Counted from the stretch's first letter, positions 1 to 12,234 are shown. The stretch: 64,000 nt of DNA from Cryptomeria japonica (GCF_030272615.1 NC_081410.1:145074349-145138348); one strand, 5' to 3'. Program-made: numbers and translations. The notes: generated from the sequence alone by a model not told the origin.

Positions 1-978
1 GGATCGCATTTGGGATCCCAACACCATTAACAAATTCGAAGGGGAGTACTTGATGGGGAAAGGTAGATTGAGGAAAGTGAGAGGTAATTATAAGATGTTA
101 TTGTAGTTAATTAAATCTTAATCTTCAAAATAAATCGATTGTAAGACGTCTATTTATTTTTTGTACAGTTGGTCGAGAGTGGGATGCACTACATTTGTAT
201 ATTGCAAACAATCTTGATTGGATGATGGTATGGATTGAACGTTGTCAACATTTTGGATGCACGTTAACATGGGAAGGTGTGGCTTCATTGGTTAAAGAAG
301 CACATCGTAATGGAGATTCCAATGTTATGCAAAGGGAAATTGATTTAGCATATGGTTTAAGAGATAAACAGGTACGTATAAATTTATTAATCACCCATAT
401 GTTTATCAACTCACAATGCAATAAATTTTACATGTTTGACATATCGCAGGTCAAACACCACAACGCTATGTGCTGCAATGGTCATAAATTTCGCATAAAA
501 AAGTTGGATGACACGAAGAAAACTTGTGATTCTGACATCACTGCAGTCTTTGAGGTGACAAATATTTCATCGAGAAATGACATTCATCCTCAATAGTCTC
601 AAAATCGATACTATGGCATTTTGGATGATATACTTGAGTGTGACTTTAATTCCTTCAAATTAGTTTTGTTCGTCGTCAAATGGTATAGGCTACGATTGAA
701 TAAAAATGATCTTGATAGAACTGTTATTGAACATGATAATGGTTTTATAATACTAAATACAAGGTCATTTAAACCAGTTGGGGATGAGCCCTATGTTCTT
801 CCAAGCCAATGTGAGCAAGTATTTTACTTAGAGGTTCCACATAAATCGGGTTGGTCATTTGTTGTTAGACATGATCCAAGAGGAAGGCCGATAAAGTATA
901 ATGTGATGGAAGAAGAAGATACCGAAGAAGTAGAAGATGAAGTGGATGATGATCACGATCGACAATTTCACAATGACG
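1..978 (+). pseudogene. CACTA (En/Spm-type) transposase 3' part with DUF4216-like domain, broken
   Basis: This is the C-terminal part of a plant CACTA transposase (TNP2-like) gene that enters from the left edge. Three exons can be read: 2-83, 169-371 and 450 onward, with introns 84-168 (GTAATT...TACAG) and 372-449 (GTACGT...CGCAG). The spliced frame gives a stretch ending FEVTNISSRND, then YYGILDDILECDF and a later VFYLEV...WSFVV, a pattern I associate with the DUF4216 domain found in plant CACTA proteins. A TAG at 594-596 lies in what should be open frame, so the copy is probably dead. Downstream the frame runs into an acidic Glu/Asp tail encoded by a GAT repeat. Family assignment rests on motif memory and is moderately sure; the exon borders fit GT-AG and keep the frame. 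Confidence 0.65.
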
Positions 979-989
979 AAGAAGAAGAA

Positions 990-1053
<64 letters not shown>

Positions 1054-1080
1054 GCGAAGGCGTTGATGATGATGATGACA

Positions 1081-1117
<37 letters not shown>

Positions 1118-1118
1118 G
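979..1118 (+). repeat. GAA/GAT trinucleotide microsatellite
   Basis: Short GAA runs pass into two long GAT runs (about 990-1053 and 1064-1117) separated by a short interruption. In the frame of the preceding transposase it encodes a poly-Asp tail, so the microsatellite may have grown inside an acidic C-terminus. It also creates long spurious poly-His and poly-Ile frames on the other strand. Confidence 0.95.
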
Positions 1119-1349
1119 CACAAACTATCCTATTATACCTCAACAACCACCCCAAAGCAATTCTATATCTACATCGAAGCACATCCATCAACATACCACT
1201 TACCAACACATTCCTGTTGCTCACACTTATCCTATCTTATCCCCCATTCATCACTCTTTTATCCCTTACCTACATGCACCTGTCATCTAAGACACATACC
1301 TTGTATAACCCCTCCATCACCTCCACCTATTATCCAAATTCCTTGACCT

Positions 1350-1620
1350 ACAATCCTCCAAGCTATAATGCTAATCCTCCACTTAATCCCTCAATCCATA
1401 ATCCTAAACCTCCGAGCTATAATTCTAAACCTTCACTTAATCCCCCAATCCATAATCCTAATAATGTAATCCTTAATCCTAATCCCTCAATCATTGATAC
1501 TAATCCTACAATCCCTAATCCTAATCTTTCATATAATCCTAACCCTTCACTCCCTAATCCAAACCATCCATTCAATCCTATTTATCCAAGCCATAATCCT
1601 AAACCTTAATATAATCCTAG
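1350..1620. repeat. Degenerate AATCCTAA(A/T)CC-type short tandem repeat
   Basis: Variants of TAATCCTAATCC, TAATCCTAAACC and CAATCCATAATCC recur throughout. One forward frame is open over the tract and encodes Asn-Pro-rich repeats (NPN, NPKP), which is what the repeat itself would produce. The motif looks like a decayed permutation of the plant telomere-type CCCTAAA repeat, but no exact telomeric run is present, so this is only a resemblance. Confidence 0.6.
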
Positions 1621-2082
1621 TCCTCTAAAATCTAAAATCCCTCCATCAAAATCCTATAAATCCACATCATCCCCATGCTCAAAGTCCCTTGTTCATGAAT
1701 TCCACCAAGGGCTATTAGCAAAGGAGACTAAATCCCCACTTCTGAACAAAGTTGTTCATTCTCTCCATGTCATATTGTAGTGTTGAAAATTGCATGCCCC
1801 TTTGTAATTTGACCTACATATTTTGTAACCACTTCGGTGTCCATTCCCCTAGCATCTGAGTAGGCTCAGTACAACCCCTCCATCAACGTTTTCCCTCGTG
1901 CCATCAGTCTTGTTAGCCGCATGTCTACCTTGTCTCCTTATGTTCTTTAACGTAATTCATTTGGACATTCATGTTCCGTGCATTCGTCTTACGAAATCTC
2001 AACGTTCAAATGTCAATTCTGAGCACAATTTTCCACCTGACACCTGCACATGTCAGTGGAAAAGGCCCAAATCTTTCAAGTG

Positions 2083-2178
2083 AATCGCCAACCCTCTTTT
2101 TCCCTCTTGTTCTCTCATTTTAAATCAATCAATCGCCAACCCTCTTTTTCCCTCTTGTTCTCTCATTTTAAATCAATC
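2083..2178. repeat. Perfect 48-bp tandem duplication
   Basis: The unit starting AATCGCCAACCC at 2083-2130 is repeated without change at 2131-2178. Perfect identity implies a recent slippage or unequal-exchange event. Confidence 0.95.
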
Positions 2179-2463
2179 TTTTCTCTTTTTTCAATCTCTC
2201 TAGTTCCTCCACACAATCTCTCTGTTTCTCTTGGATCTCATAGCTTTCTCTTGCTTTCTATGTTTTGCTACAATAGTTTCTAGTTTGTTACAACGCTCTA
2301 AAGCTCTCACAATAATCTCTTTGCATCTAACTTGGCTTTTGTCAAGCCTATTTGGTAATATCTATATATTTATCCTATCTTTGAGCATCTTGGGATTCAT
2401 CGCATCCCCTATCCATTAAATCATTTATCATTTATCATTTATCTTATCTTGCATTTATTTTAC

Positions 2464-2486
2464 TTATCTATCTATCTATCTATCTA
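2464..2486. repeat. (TATC)n microsatellite
   Basis: About five and a half uninterrupted TATC units. Confidence 0.95.
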
Positions 2487-2929
2487 GTTGTCTATGGAGG
2501 TGGAAACACCAACACAAGGATTTGACTGAGGAAAGTCCCCAAGAAGCCCCAAACATTTTTCCTTTCTGGCTTGCATGTAGGCTGCATTAGAAATGATTTA
2601 TCTAGTTGGAGGCTTCATAGAGTGGACCTATTGTTCAACTATTTTCTTCCCTTTTCTCTTATTTCACTTTATTTCCTAGTTGTCTATATTTTTATATTAT
2701 CGTACTTCTTTCATTTATCTGTACGACTGTCAGTCTCTTCTCTACAGAGTTCTCTGTTTATGTCAGTACAGGACAGTAGTGCATTGCGATGGAGTCCTTG
2801 TTTAACGCGTTTCTCCGGGTCACAGAGAGCTAACAAAAATATCTAGAAGGTTTGTCTATCTTGTATTAGCTTAGTTTTATATCTTGTGTCCCCTAGCTCG
2901 CCCTTAGCACTAGTTTAAGTGAGGTAGCA

Positions 2930-4640
2930 ACAGATAGTTTGTTCTCTAAGATTCATCATCTTAGAGGTAACAAATTCCCACCTCTACACATACATAGAAC
3001 TTCATCATCTTTAATTCAAGATAAAAATAAATCCCCTAAACCTCGTCAATCTCCTATCCCCCATCCACAGAACCAAAGAAATCTATCCAACATTCCTTCC
3101 CCACCACACCATCCATACTAAGTAAACTACAAACCCATGATCAAAAACTACAACCCTTCTTTCAAGACAATAGAGATATGATCAACAAAGTCTTCGAACT
3201 CATGAGAGTCAATCTTCCACATGATTGTGACCTATCATAAATTAGGAGACCAGACATCCAACAACCCCACATCATCTAACTGCATTTGGGCATGTCATCC
3301 CCTAATGCCTTGGAGGTACTACCCTCTCGCCAAAGAAATGAGGTCAATCTTGCTCAAACATTGGATTCTAGACAAGTCCAAATATGCAAATGCCCTAATC
3401 TAAAGCATGTTAGCCTAGATCACCCTTGAAGTCAAGAGAAAAGTGTACCTTCTACTTCATCCAATGATACCTTCCATGTCAAGATAAAGGTCTCTCATCT
3501 ACTCCAACTCGTAATAAACATCAAGACATCCCTTCGACTCCATCAAATTCTCACTACAAATCATGATCTAAATACCCTTTCCATCCCCTTTCTTATCAAG
3601 ATCAATATGTCACTCCCATCGCATCCAATGATGTTCCTCCACCACAATAAACTATCTTGTCCAACCTATCGCATGACTAACTTCCATCTCATGATCCCCT
3701 TCCTTATCAAGACCAAGATGTAATGACAATCCTCCACCTCAAGAGCAATATATTCCTTCCATCCCATCTAATAATGATATTCCACATAAAGATCAAGATA
3801 TCCCCACTACACCACATGATCCTATTCCAAGTCGAGATCAAAAAATCCATTCATTTCCATGTCATGATCCCAATCCTCCTCTTGATGCTCCTCATGGTCC
3901 CACTCCAAGTCAAGATCAAAGTATCCCTTCATCTCCACGTCACGATCCTAATCCTTTGCAAGTCATCTACGAATCCCAAACCTATCATATGGGGGCCTCC
4001 ATTTTCATCCAACCTAGATTACTCCATGAGCCTATATGTCCTCCAGTGGCATATCTCCACAAAATGGACTGGCATCTTGTTTCAAAAACAAGAAGTACAA
4101 TGTTGGTAAAAGGATTTGTCAAAACATAAATAATCAAAGGAAGTGTTAGGCCTTCATGAACAAATTCTTTTAAAACCCATCCATATCAAACCATATCGAA
4201 ACTACCATGGTCTTGGCTACCATGCTCATTCTCAAGACATTAGTACTTGTTTCATCCATTCCTAATCTAAAATTCCCACATTGAAATGCAAACATCCCTA
4301 TCCACCACGTTCCAAGTCTATATTGGGTGCTTATATTCCAAAGCATATTCCTACATCCTCAAATCTATTTCGGGACCCTATATTCCATAGTCAAGTCATT
4401 TATCCCTTCCATCCATCTTGGGTCCCTACATTCCACCACCCATCGTGCCTAGGACAAAATCCTTTCCTCCTATCATTCATTAATATCGACAAAGGCACAC
4501 ATCTTTGAAGCAATTCCAACATCATGACTATATTAACCCATCTATTACACCTCCATATCATTCTATTTTATCCAACAAGAACAATGCTCTTAAAGCAATT
4601 AGGATCCCAAATCTATAATGCATAGATCCAAACATCTACA
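2930..4640 (+). pseudogene. Decayed coding DNA, Pro/His/Asp/Gln-rich, family unknown
   Basis: I do not recognise the family. Codon-like sequence survives in several forward frames with frequent frameshifts and stops. Between about 3740 and 4130 one frame reads a repetitive segment with SRDQ, SQDQ, IPSSP and HDPNP motifs and then a non-repetitive segment containing QTYHMGASIF, LLHEP and VAYLHKMDW before a stop at about 4129. Upstream (2940-3420) other frames give Pro-rich fragments, and 4280-4508 continues as a Pro/His/Ser-rich open piece. A frameshift near 3720 links two frames of the same DQ/IP repeat. It could be a gag-like or accessory frame of the LTR element whose terminal repeat-like sequence follows at 5990-6310, but that link is an inference from position only. 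Confidence 0.35.
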
Positions 4641-5990
4641 TACATCCAAGTATCAAAATGTACACTAAAAAAGACATGTTAAAAACAATTCAAATATGAT
4701 CCAAAATTAAAAAGATAAATAAAAAAAGGCCACAAATGCCCAAAAAGAAAACATGAATGCAAAGAGAATGGAGTCCCCCACTATCCCTCGACATGTAGAA
4801 TGGAAGAAAGAAGACCCTGTGGGGTAACACAAAAGCGAAGCAATTGGAGTTCCCTGCTATCCCATGATGTTGAAAAGTGAGAACTAATGGTCGTGCGGGG
4901 TAAAAATATTAAACAGGATGGATGCATCCCGCCAACCCGCAGGAAGGAAAGTTTTTTTCTTTCGCAATGCACATAACACGTGTGTTAGTCGATCTGCGGA
5001 ACACATTAGCGCAGCTCGTGAATCCAACATCGATTTTCTTCCACATGTGGATCTTTTGTGAGCGGGGGATTTTGTTGATGGGTCCCACCATCCGCCATGT
5101 GGTTGAGTGACAGGTGATTGTTAGGTGGACAAATCATTTTGACAGATCTATGTAACTGAAAAAGGAATGTGCATCAAAGGAGATCTTTCAGTCTAAAAAG
5201 AAAACAAGAAGAATAAATGTTGGGCAGAGTTATAGGTGAAAAATTATATTTTCAAAATGGAGGTTGTGTGCAGAGGAAAAAAAAATCAGATTACCGAGAT
5301 TTGATGAGAAAACAAGGAAAGAGTCATTTAATGTGCACGGCTGCAAATCTAAAATGATGAGACAAGATTTTCTAGATGGAACTATCTATTTTTGAATTTA
5401 TCTTTTGCGGGGAAAAACTTTTTGGAAACATAATGGACAAAGAAGAAAAGTGAGGAAAGGTGGGAAGGTTTTTTAAAAAAAAATTTAAAAAAGGTGTTGC
5501 TAATGTGAAAGAACTGAAGTTCTGCAAAAACAGATAATAGAGAACAAAAAATAAGAAACTCGCAAAGAAGCAATTTTTGCAGGTGCGCATAACACGACGC
5601 CAATGCAGGTATAACATCGCAAAGTAGATTGCATGCAGAATAATTAGAAGGTGAAAAGGAAATAAGAGGCAATTGAAAGCAAGAACAAAGAGAGATAGAG
5701 AAGAGAATAGAAGTGAATAGTAGAGACCAAAGACCAGAGGGTGCAGAGTCGAGGCTGATAACACAGAAGGTTATCCGCATAGAGTGGGATAGAGAAAGAG
5801 GATTTTTCTGGAAAAGAAATTAGAGAGTTGGGATTAACAACAATGATCAAAGAGTAGAGAAAAGAAATTGAAAGCAGAGAAGAGTCAAATCAATCACAAG
5901 TGCAAAGAACAAGTTGCGAGTTACAAAATTTCATTTGTAATAAGGTGTTTAATTGATATTGAATATTTACTCATTGTAGGTCATCTGAGT
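4640..5990. other. Unassigned AT-rich DNA, possibly LTR-derived
   Basis: No supported gene. Minus-strand open frames at 5372-5850 are phenylalanine/leucine/serine-rich and look like chance frames in purine-rich DNA. A TGTTGGG at about 5219 after a purine-rich tract could be an LTR start belonging with the LTR-like end near 6300, but no second copy was found to define it. Confidence 0.3.
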
Positions 5991-6310
5991 GGGTGCTCCA
6001 ATTAGGGGTAGGTGCTCCTTTGAGTGCTCCTTTGGGTTGGTGCCCATAAACGTTGTAACCAAAGTATTTCCATTGTGAGGCTAGATTAGAGAAGTAGACT
6101 CTAGCAGCATTTCTCACCGAAGTATTTCCCACTGTGGGTTTTCCTCATATATCTTGTGTTGTGTGATTACCTTATTTGTTTGAATGAGTTTAATATCTTT
6201 GCTCATAGCTTATTGATTTTTGTTATTGAAGATTAGATCATTTAGAAAAGTTAAAGTTTTTAATTATCACTGATTCACCCCCCTCTCAATGCTCCATTTG
6301 TGATCAACAT
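5990..6310 (+). mobile_element. Copia-like LTR 3' part (U5-type end), plus orientation
   Basis: The segment has phrases typical of plant copia-type LTR ends: a TTTCCCACTGTGGG-like string near 6127 followed by TTTTCCTC, and a terminal TGATTCACCCCCCTCTCA at 6271-6288. The same C-rich string occurs in reverse orientation close to the ends of the LTRs at 38225 and 58381, which supports the call. The left boundary is not resolved and no internal region could be joined to it. Confidence 0.45.
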
Positions 6311-6485
6311 CTCTTGCTCTCTCCATCTCACTCACTTTATCTGTCCTAAACTCTAGACCTATCTTTATCCCTATCACTCTTCCTGTATCACTTCCCTCTA
6401 CCTCTCTCTATCTCACTCTTTCCTCTCTCCCCCAAGATCTAGGCCTATCTTTCTACCTCTCTCCCTATCACCCACATAAGGGGTG
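6300..6485. repeat. Pyrimidine-rich tract, degenerate tandem repeat
   Basis: CT-rich DNA in which a phrase like CTAGACCTATCTTTATCCC recurs about 100 bp later as CTAGGCCTATCTTTCTACC, each preceded by TCTCCATCTCACTC-like or CTCTATCTCACTC-like DNA. Confidence 0.6.
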
Positions 6486-9400
6486 CTCCCTCAACCTCAT
6501 TTTGGTGTTACCCCCAAACCCACATCAAACTATAAGTCTAAGCAAGTAATAGGCCAATGATGGATCATGACCATAAAAATCTACATAATACATATCCCTT
6601 ATTGCAAATCTCTACATATTCATAGTTAAAAAAAAAATTATCGTTGCTACGTCATCCAGGAACTACCTTAGATGCCTTTGTAGAAGGGATGCAAGCTCCT
6701 CTAAGCCATAGACATCTAGTTATCATTTTAATATTTGTTTGAAACATTTGATGTCATGGGTTTCATATTCCATAAATTTTGCATACATTTGACAATATTT
6801 ATATACAAATGTGCTATTTCCTTCAATTACAATTTGCTAATATACTTGTGTATGTGATCAAATTAGCTTTTATTTGATGATGTTATTGTGTCTTTCAGTT
6901 TTATTTAATAAGGGTGCATGAAACAAGTTTTAAATCCTTAAATATCTCTAAATTCCTTGGGTTTTTCACTTGGTTGAGTCTTGGCTGAATCTGTATCGAG
7001 TTTTTTTGTCGAGTCCCAAGTCTTGAATCAGGTCACCTACATCAAATTCGCATCAAGTCCGAGTCTTGTTCCTTTTGAAATAATTGATCAATGCCCCTAG
7101 ATTCCTTTCACAAATAAAGCAAAGCAATTGAACAAAATGCTAAAATTAGTAAAACTAATTCCTAAAATGACTTAGCAACAAACAAACATGGAAGAGGCAT
7201 TAAAGGCAAATGGTCTACATCATCTTCCTCTCCTCTTTAGAATTTGAACCTCTTTGTTCAAATCCAATTTAATTAACCACAATCTTCAAGAATTCATTGA
7301 CAACATCAACATAAAACTATTAGAAGTTCCTCTCATTGCTAATTGCACCAAGATGAGCATTGGTGTGATCCAATGCATAGAATTAACACACAATTAACCT
7401 ACAAAAACTTTCACCTCCACCAAATCTGTCCTATTCTTTCATCATATTCTCAAGATCCTCATCTAGAAATTGTTGTTAGAGTTGAGTCAGCCTCCTACAC
7501 ATATATCAACATTTGTACAAATTGTATGATTCTAGGCTGCCAACAAAAAAAAGCAACTACTTTGAGTGGTTGAGTCTAATCTCCATCCCCCTAGCCTTGA
7601 GAATCAACGATGGGAAAACAATTTGTAGCTAATGGAAGTGCAACATTCTATTGCTCCAAAGTTGGAATAAAACATAATATCGAATCAATGTTAGACACTC
7701 TGCAAACTAGAGTATGTGGTACCATTGCAATCTATTGCACCTCATTAACATCAAAGACCAAATGTGATTGATGGATTGATTCAACAATGATAGGGGTTTA
7801 TCCTTGGATTGCTAGAAACATTTTAATTTTCTAGCAAAAATCCAAGAATCTCAAGAGCGTAACTAGTACTATACTTATGCGAGATTGCTTTTACCCCAAG
7901 ATGCTATTGCATCAAACATATAGGTAAGAGTTTGGGCTATATGGTAGAACCAACCTTTTTGACTCAAAAAACCAATCCATGGCATTTCCTTCCACCAAAT
8001 TAGATACTTTAATGACCCCCATCCAACTTCTAAATAAGTAAAAAGGTATTTTATGGTCCAAGGAGTAGCAAGCCAGGGACATTTTGATCAATTGGAAACG
8101 TAGGATCGAAGGATAAAACAAATTAGTTCAAGGCATAGTTCTTTTCCACCTTGTCAATGTCCATGAGGAGGTAATGTGGATCACATAAACAAGTAATAAT
8201 CTTCTACAAAATTGTTGAATCATGATCTGCATTAGTTAATTGACTATTGATGAATCGGGTTGTAAGGAAGAGGCACAAATTCGTAAATTGTTGTAAGGGT
8301 TGTGGAAGTGAGACAAAACTTCTCACCTCATGCCTCATCGTGGAGTAATTAAGGGTATTCACATACTCTTCCAAAATGCATCGGAGTTTGTTTGTATTGG
8401 TATTTCATATCGGAAGTTGTTAGAAGAGCATTAACAGTCAAGTAAGAGGGGGGATATACCTACCCATTACAAGGTGAAGACGTAGGAGACGAGAAAACCT
8501 AACAGAGACGACATCCACAATGGATAGTCACAAGGAGATATAATAGGAAGGGTGATCAGAAATCTTAATTCTGATTCTTATATCGAAAACATAGTTAATC
8601 ACATGTTATAAAAGAGCCAATTGAGGCACAGTGATCTTATGTTTGAAAGTTCAAAAACATATCATTAGATCAATCATTAAGGTAGTGAAACACTGCAATA
8701 GCAGCAAATTCTACATACATACATATATCATCAGACAACGTATTCATTAGACTTATATTTGATCACTTGGAAAAGTGAGTTGAAATTTACAACAGAATTA
8801 AAGGTTATATTAAATTGCCTAGTAAAGCATCTAACGTTCATATAAGACCCATTGATTGAATCTTGTTTGAAGTCATTATACAATTCCGATCAAGTCCATA
8901 AGAAGCATAAACGTAATTGTCAAATCAAACTGTAAAGTCTTATAAGGAACATTACAAATACCTTTGCAAATAATCGCATTTTTTCTTGTTTTGCTTCTAG
9001 ACTCTTGTTGCAATAGAGATCCTCCTCCTTTTCCAATTGGTTATCTTTCTCTTTACCCAACACCTTGTGATATTAGAGGTCCTCATCCATTAAAAACCAT
9101 TATGGCTCTTTGCCTCACTCATACCACCTCCTATTGCACCTACACATATATCATTAAAAATAAAAAATAAAGTTAAGGGAATAAAAATTCCCCACAAGTG
9201 CTTCCTCCTCTACATTATACCATTTAGACATGCTTTCCATTTCATATTTTGTGATGTGGCCTTCATTTCATAGCTCAATGTGATTTTGTTCATGAGACAA
9301 CTCCTATTTTTACATTATTCTTCTTTATACCATAAATGAGCATGTCTTTTCTCTCTTCCTCAATCATCCTCATTTCTTCTCCATGAAAGAGATGATCCAT

Positions 9401-10405
9401 TTTTTCTCTCTTTTTTCATTAATCATGAATCTCTCTAAATATTCTTCTGGCTGCTTACATTCTTATAGTTGCTTCTAGTTGGTTGTGTTCTTTGAAACTA
9501 ATAGGAATTCATCACATATGGGGCTACCAAAAATCTCTATCTTTATTGTAGCTTCATCTCCAACGTGGACTACTTCCATTGCTCTCGATTGAAACTTGGG
9601 CTTCGTCATGTGATAGGATGCATTCCTCTTGATTGAAACCTTCCAACTCCTCTTTTTGCAATGTAATATTCAATGCCTTCCCCTTCTTCAAGGTAACACT
9701 ACTCAACAAATCCATCCTGCTCATTTATCTTTTCATCTTCATCCCATTTATCCATCTCTTCATCTTGATCTCATTCATCTATCAATTCGCTTTGAAACTC
9801 TTAGAAAATCACATTTAAAAGTCTTCTATCCACTAATGTTTATGCCAACTCTTCAAGAGATATAATCTTCCCCTGTTCTAATAGTTGTATCCCTTGGTTG
9901 GTGACTGCCTGAGATTTCCTCTCTAGAAATAGCTCTTGATCACAAAGTGAGTGTTTATCCTCACTATTTTTTTCAATGCCTTTGTTGTAAAAATACATTT
10001 TCCTTTGCCTTTTTTATAATTGCATGTCTCATAATCCTGAAACAACCACTTTAACTCTTTCTGTTGTCTATTTTTCACCCTTCAAGATAAAAAATGACTC
10101 TAGCAAGGTCTTAGGTTTTCATGGTGCAAATTTTTGAGTAAATTTCTATGGTTAAGGAGTTCGAGCTATAAAGTAAAAAAAATAAAAATCACATGTCTTT
10201 GATTTATTTAAAATAAGTTGTAATTGGTATTTTTCCCTTTTACCTAAGTCAAAGCTTTTAAGAGGAAATTTTCCACTTATATTAGAGCAAAAAGGAGTTC
10301 ATTTTTAATGTTTGGAGGGAAACAAGAGTTAAGTATGTGTTCCCACGTGGAGCTTAGGGTTTCCTTCGCTCTATAACTTTGAGTTTCTCTCATCTTGATG
10401 TTTCA
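6485..10405. other. No recognisable gene
   Basis: AT-rich DNA with only short chance frames (the longest under 80 codons). I see no splice-consistent gene, repeat array or element end here. The 8960-9870 part has Leu/Pro/Ile/His-rich short frames that do not resemble a known family. Confidence 0.5.
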
Positions 10406-10407
10406 TT

Positions 10408-10860
10408 GTAATGTCCCCACTTTGAAATATAATTTAATAATGAATGATAATAATAAAATTAAAATACAAAAGAATAAAAATATAAATATAAATATAAAAG
10501 AATATAATTAAAATTTGATTAAAGTTAATGAATGGTCAAAAGGCATGAAATGATAAGTTGTGACTCCCTCAAATGTGAGATATAAAAGGAAGAAGAGAAC
10601 TTCATTTGAGGAGGGGGATAATTTGGAAATTAGAAGTGCACAACTGATTTAAAGAAGAAGTGCAGATCTGATTATGAAAGGTTATGTCCCTTTCAAAGGG
10701 CAGAAATAATGAAGAGTTGCACTTTTTCAAAGGGTGCTAATGGCGAAAGGGTGTGTCTCTTGCCAAAGGGCATGCATGATGAAGAGGTGTGACTTCTCCC
10801 TCACATTGAGAGATATAAAGGAATAAAAGCATCCAGTAACATCACCATGGATCAGATCAG
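10408..10860 (+). mobile_element. LTR-like segment with two TATA modules
   Basis: It begins TGTAATGTCCCCAC, a plausible LTR start whose reverse complement resembles the GGGACATTACA and GGGCATTACA strings near 43320 and 51990. Two related modules occur inside: TGACTCCCTCAAATGTGAG followed by ATATAAAAGG near 10557-10590, and TGACTTCTCCCTCACATTGA followed by ATATAAAGGAATAAAAG near 10788-10830. Each places a TATA-like box about 20 bp after the shared phrase. The right boundary is not defined. Confidence 0.35.
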
Positions 10861-11089
10861 ATCAAAACTATTATTAAGTTACAAGCAGTAACATCATTGT
10901 TCTTGGTGGTATGCATGGGGATGTGTTTAATAAGTATGCTTAATATATGAAGCCCAATAATGTTCTCATACAGAATTAAATAGTAATATTAATATGGACT
11001 GCAATATGTATGATAGTCATACTTAATTTCATATATATATTCATAATACATAAGAAATTAGTATGCTTATAGTTTAAATCATGTTATTA

Positions 11090-11345
11090 CTGTCGGTATT
11101 TAAGAAGATGGGAATGAGATGTTCTAAAGAGAGGTAGTCTAAATCCAAGCAATAGGTAAGTCCCAAGATAGGGTGGGGATCAGTGACCCAAAAGCCTTGA
11201 GGGTATAGACTCAAGATAGGTAAGGGCTTGGATTTGTAAACATTGAGGGAACCTATTGTATTTGGTCTCTAAGCACTTTGGTAACATATATAAACCCTTC
11301 TCCCTTAAAACTGAAGTAGTAGCAGGGTTTGATATCTATATTAAG
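11090..11345 (+). repeat. Dispersed repeat copy 1, related to 21770-22010
   Basis: It shares with 21770-22010 an ordered set of phrases: GGTAAG(T/G) and CAAGATGGG-like strings, TTGAGGGA(A/G)CCT, then GGT(C/T)TC(T/C)AAGCAC, followed by a CCTTCTCCC or CCATCCTCC pyrimidine block. A pair of old LTRs or dispersed copies of one LTR would explain this. Identity is low by eye. Confidence 0.35.
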
Positions 11346-12183
11346 AACTATGAATAATGAAATTAATTATCTAATGAGGAAAATAAATAAACACTTGTTA
11401 ATAACTAATTGAAAAATATCAATAAATTTTAATATTTTGAAATAGATCAAGTAGTGGACATTACATTCATGATGTAAACGGAGTTCTCTGAGCTCAAGAC
11501 CACATGTAAAGAATTCTTCAACAACATGCAAAGATGCATACCTGGAAGTGCAGTCTAGTATGAAGGAACAGCACGTTGTGTATACTAAAGAGCAATCAGT
11601 GCATATCAAGACATCAAGAATACAATAGTTTGACCCATGGGAATAAATATATGCATTCACGGAAACTACGGGTTTAATTAAGAAGCAGCAGTCTTTCACT
11701 CGAAACAACAAGTCTTGAATAAAAGAACAGGCAGATATGAAGATTTGATGAGCAAACCCATGCTTGCATCTGATCTCCACTTCAAGTTTTCGAAGAGTTC
11801 ATTGGCAGTTTAGTGCTATTTTTCAGTTTCTTCTTCATTTGATCTAAAGATATTTTTTTCCCTTTTAGAAGTAATTCGTTGAGATCATGCACTTTTCTAT
11901 CTACAAAGTGCAGTTGGTTGGATCCAACTAGATTATTCAAATATACATATTTTTTTCCCTTTTAGAAGTAATTCGTTGAGATCATGCACTTTTCTATCTA
12001 CGAAGTGTAGTTGGTTGGATCCAGCTAGATTATTCAAATATACATCTTACACACAATCCCTTTCCGAAATAGATCAGTACACCAAGGACCACATTGAGAT
12101 TTATTATATTGTGCATGCCCTCTATATTGTAGTAGGTTTTCCTTCTTTCATGTCTTTATTACCTCATAGATTCGCTATTCTCG
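11345..12183. other. Left flank of the hAT insertion, degenerate DNA
   Basis: No supported gene. The sequence has a few CAGTC-type motifs like those abundant to the right of the hAT element and a 97-bp tandem duplication. It is most simply the left part of the same old repeat that continues at 15852. Confidence 0.45.
11851..12045. repeat. 97-bp tandem duplication
   Basis: The unit beginning TATTTTTTTCCCTTTTAG at 11851 recurs at 11948. I count three differences, all transitions (CAAAG/CGAAG, GTGCAG/GTGTAG, CCAACT/CCAGCT), so the duplication is fairly young. Confidence 0.95.
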
Positions 12184-12191
12184 ATTATCAC
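12184..12191. repeat. Target-site duplication, left copy (ATTATCAC)
   Basis: The 8 bases immediately left of the inverted repeat are identical to the 8 bases at 15852-15859. Eight-bp duplications are the hallmark of hAT insertion. Confidence 0.93.
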
Positions 12192-12206
12192 CTATGATAC
12201 CGGTTC
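12192..12206 (+). repeat. hAT left terminal inverted repeat
   Basis: The left end CTATGATACCGGTTC pairs with the right end at 15837-15851. The most conserved part is TACCGGTTC. Confidence 0.88.
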
Positions 12207-12234
12207 TTGCCTAAATTGGCTGGGTCCTGGTCCT

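Larger units (their letters stand above)
1620..2930. other. Non-coding stretch with two small tandem repeats
   Basis: No convincing gene is visible. The stretch holds a 48-bp tandem duplication and a TATC microsatellite, listed separately; the remainder is AT- and pyrimidine-rich sequence without recognisable protein similarity. Confidence 0.5.

Noticed and set aside
855-1224. Minus-strand open frames encoding poly-Ile and poly-His
   Set aside because: They are the antisense readings of the GAT microsatellite.
1350-1620. Interstitial telomere repeat
   Set aside because: The AATCC-type units resemble CCCTAAA permutations, but no exact run of the plant telomere repeat occurs.
5372-5850. Minus-strand frames of 68-132 codons
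   Set aside because: Overlapping Phe/Leu/Ser-rich frames in purine-rich DNA with no motif; probably composition.
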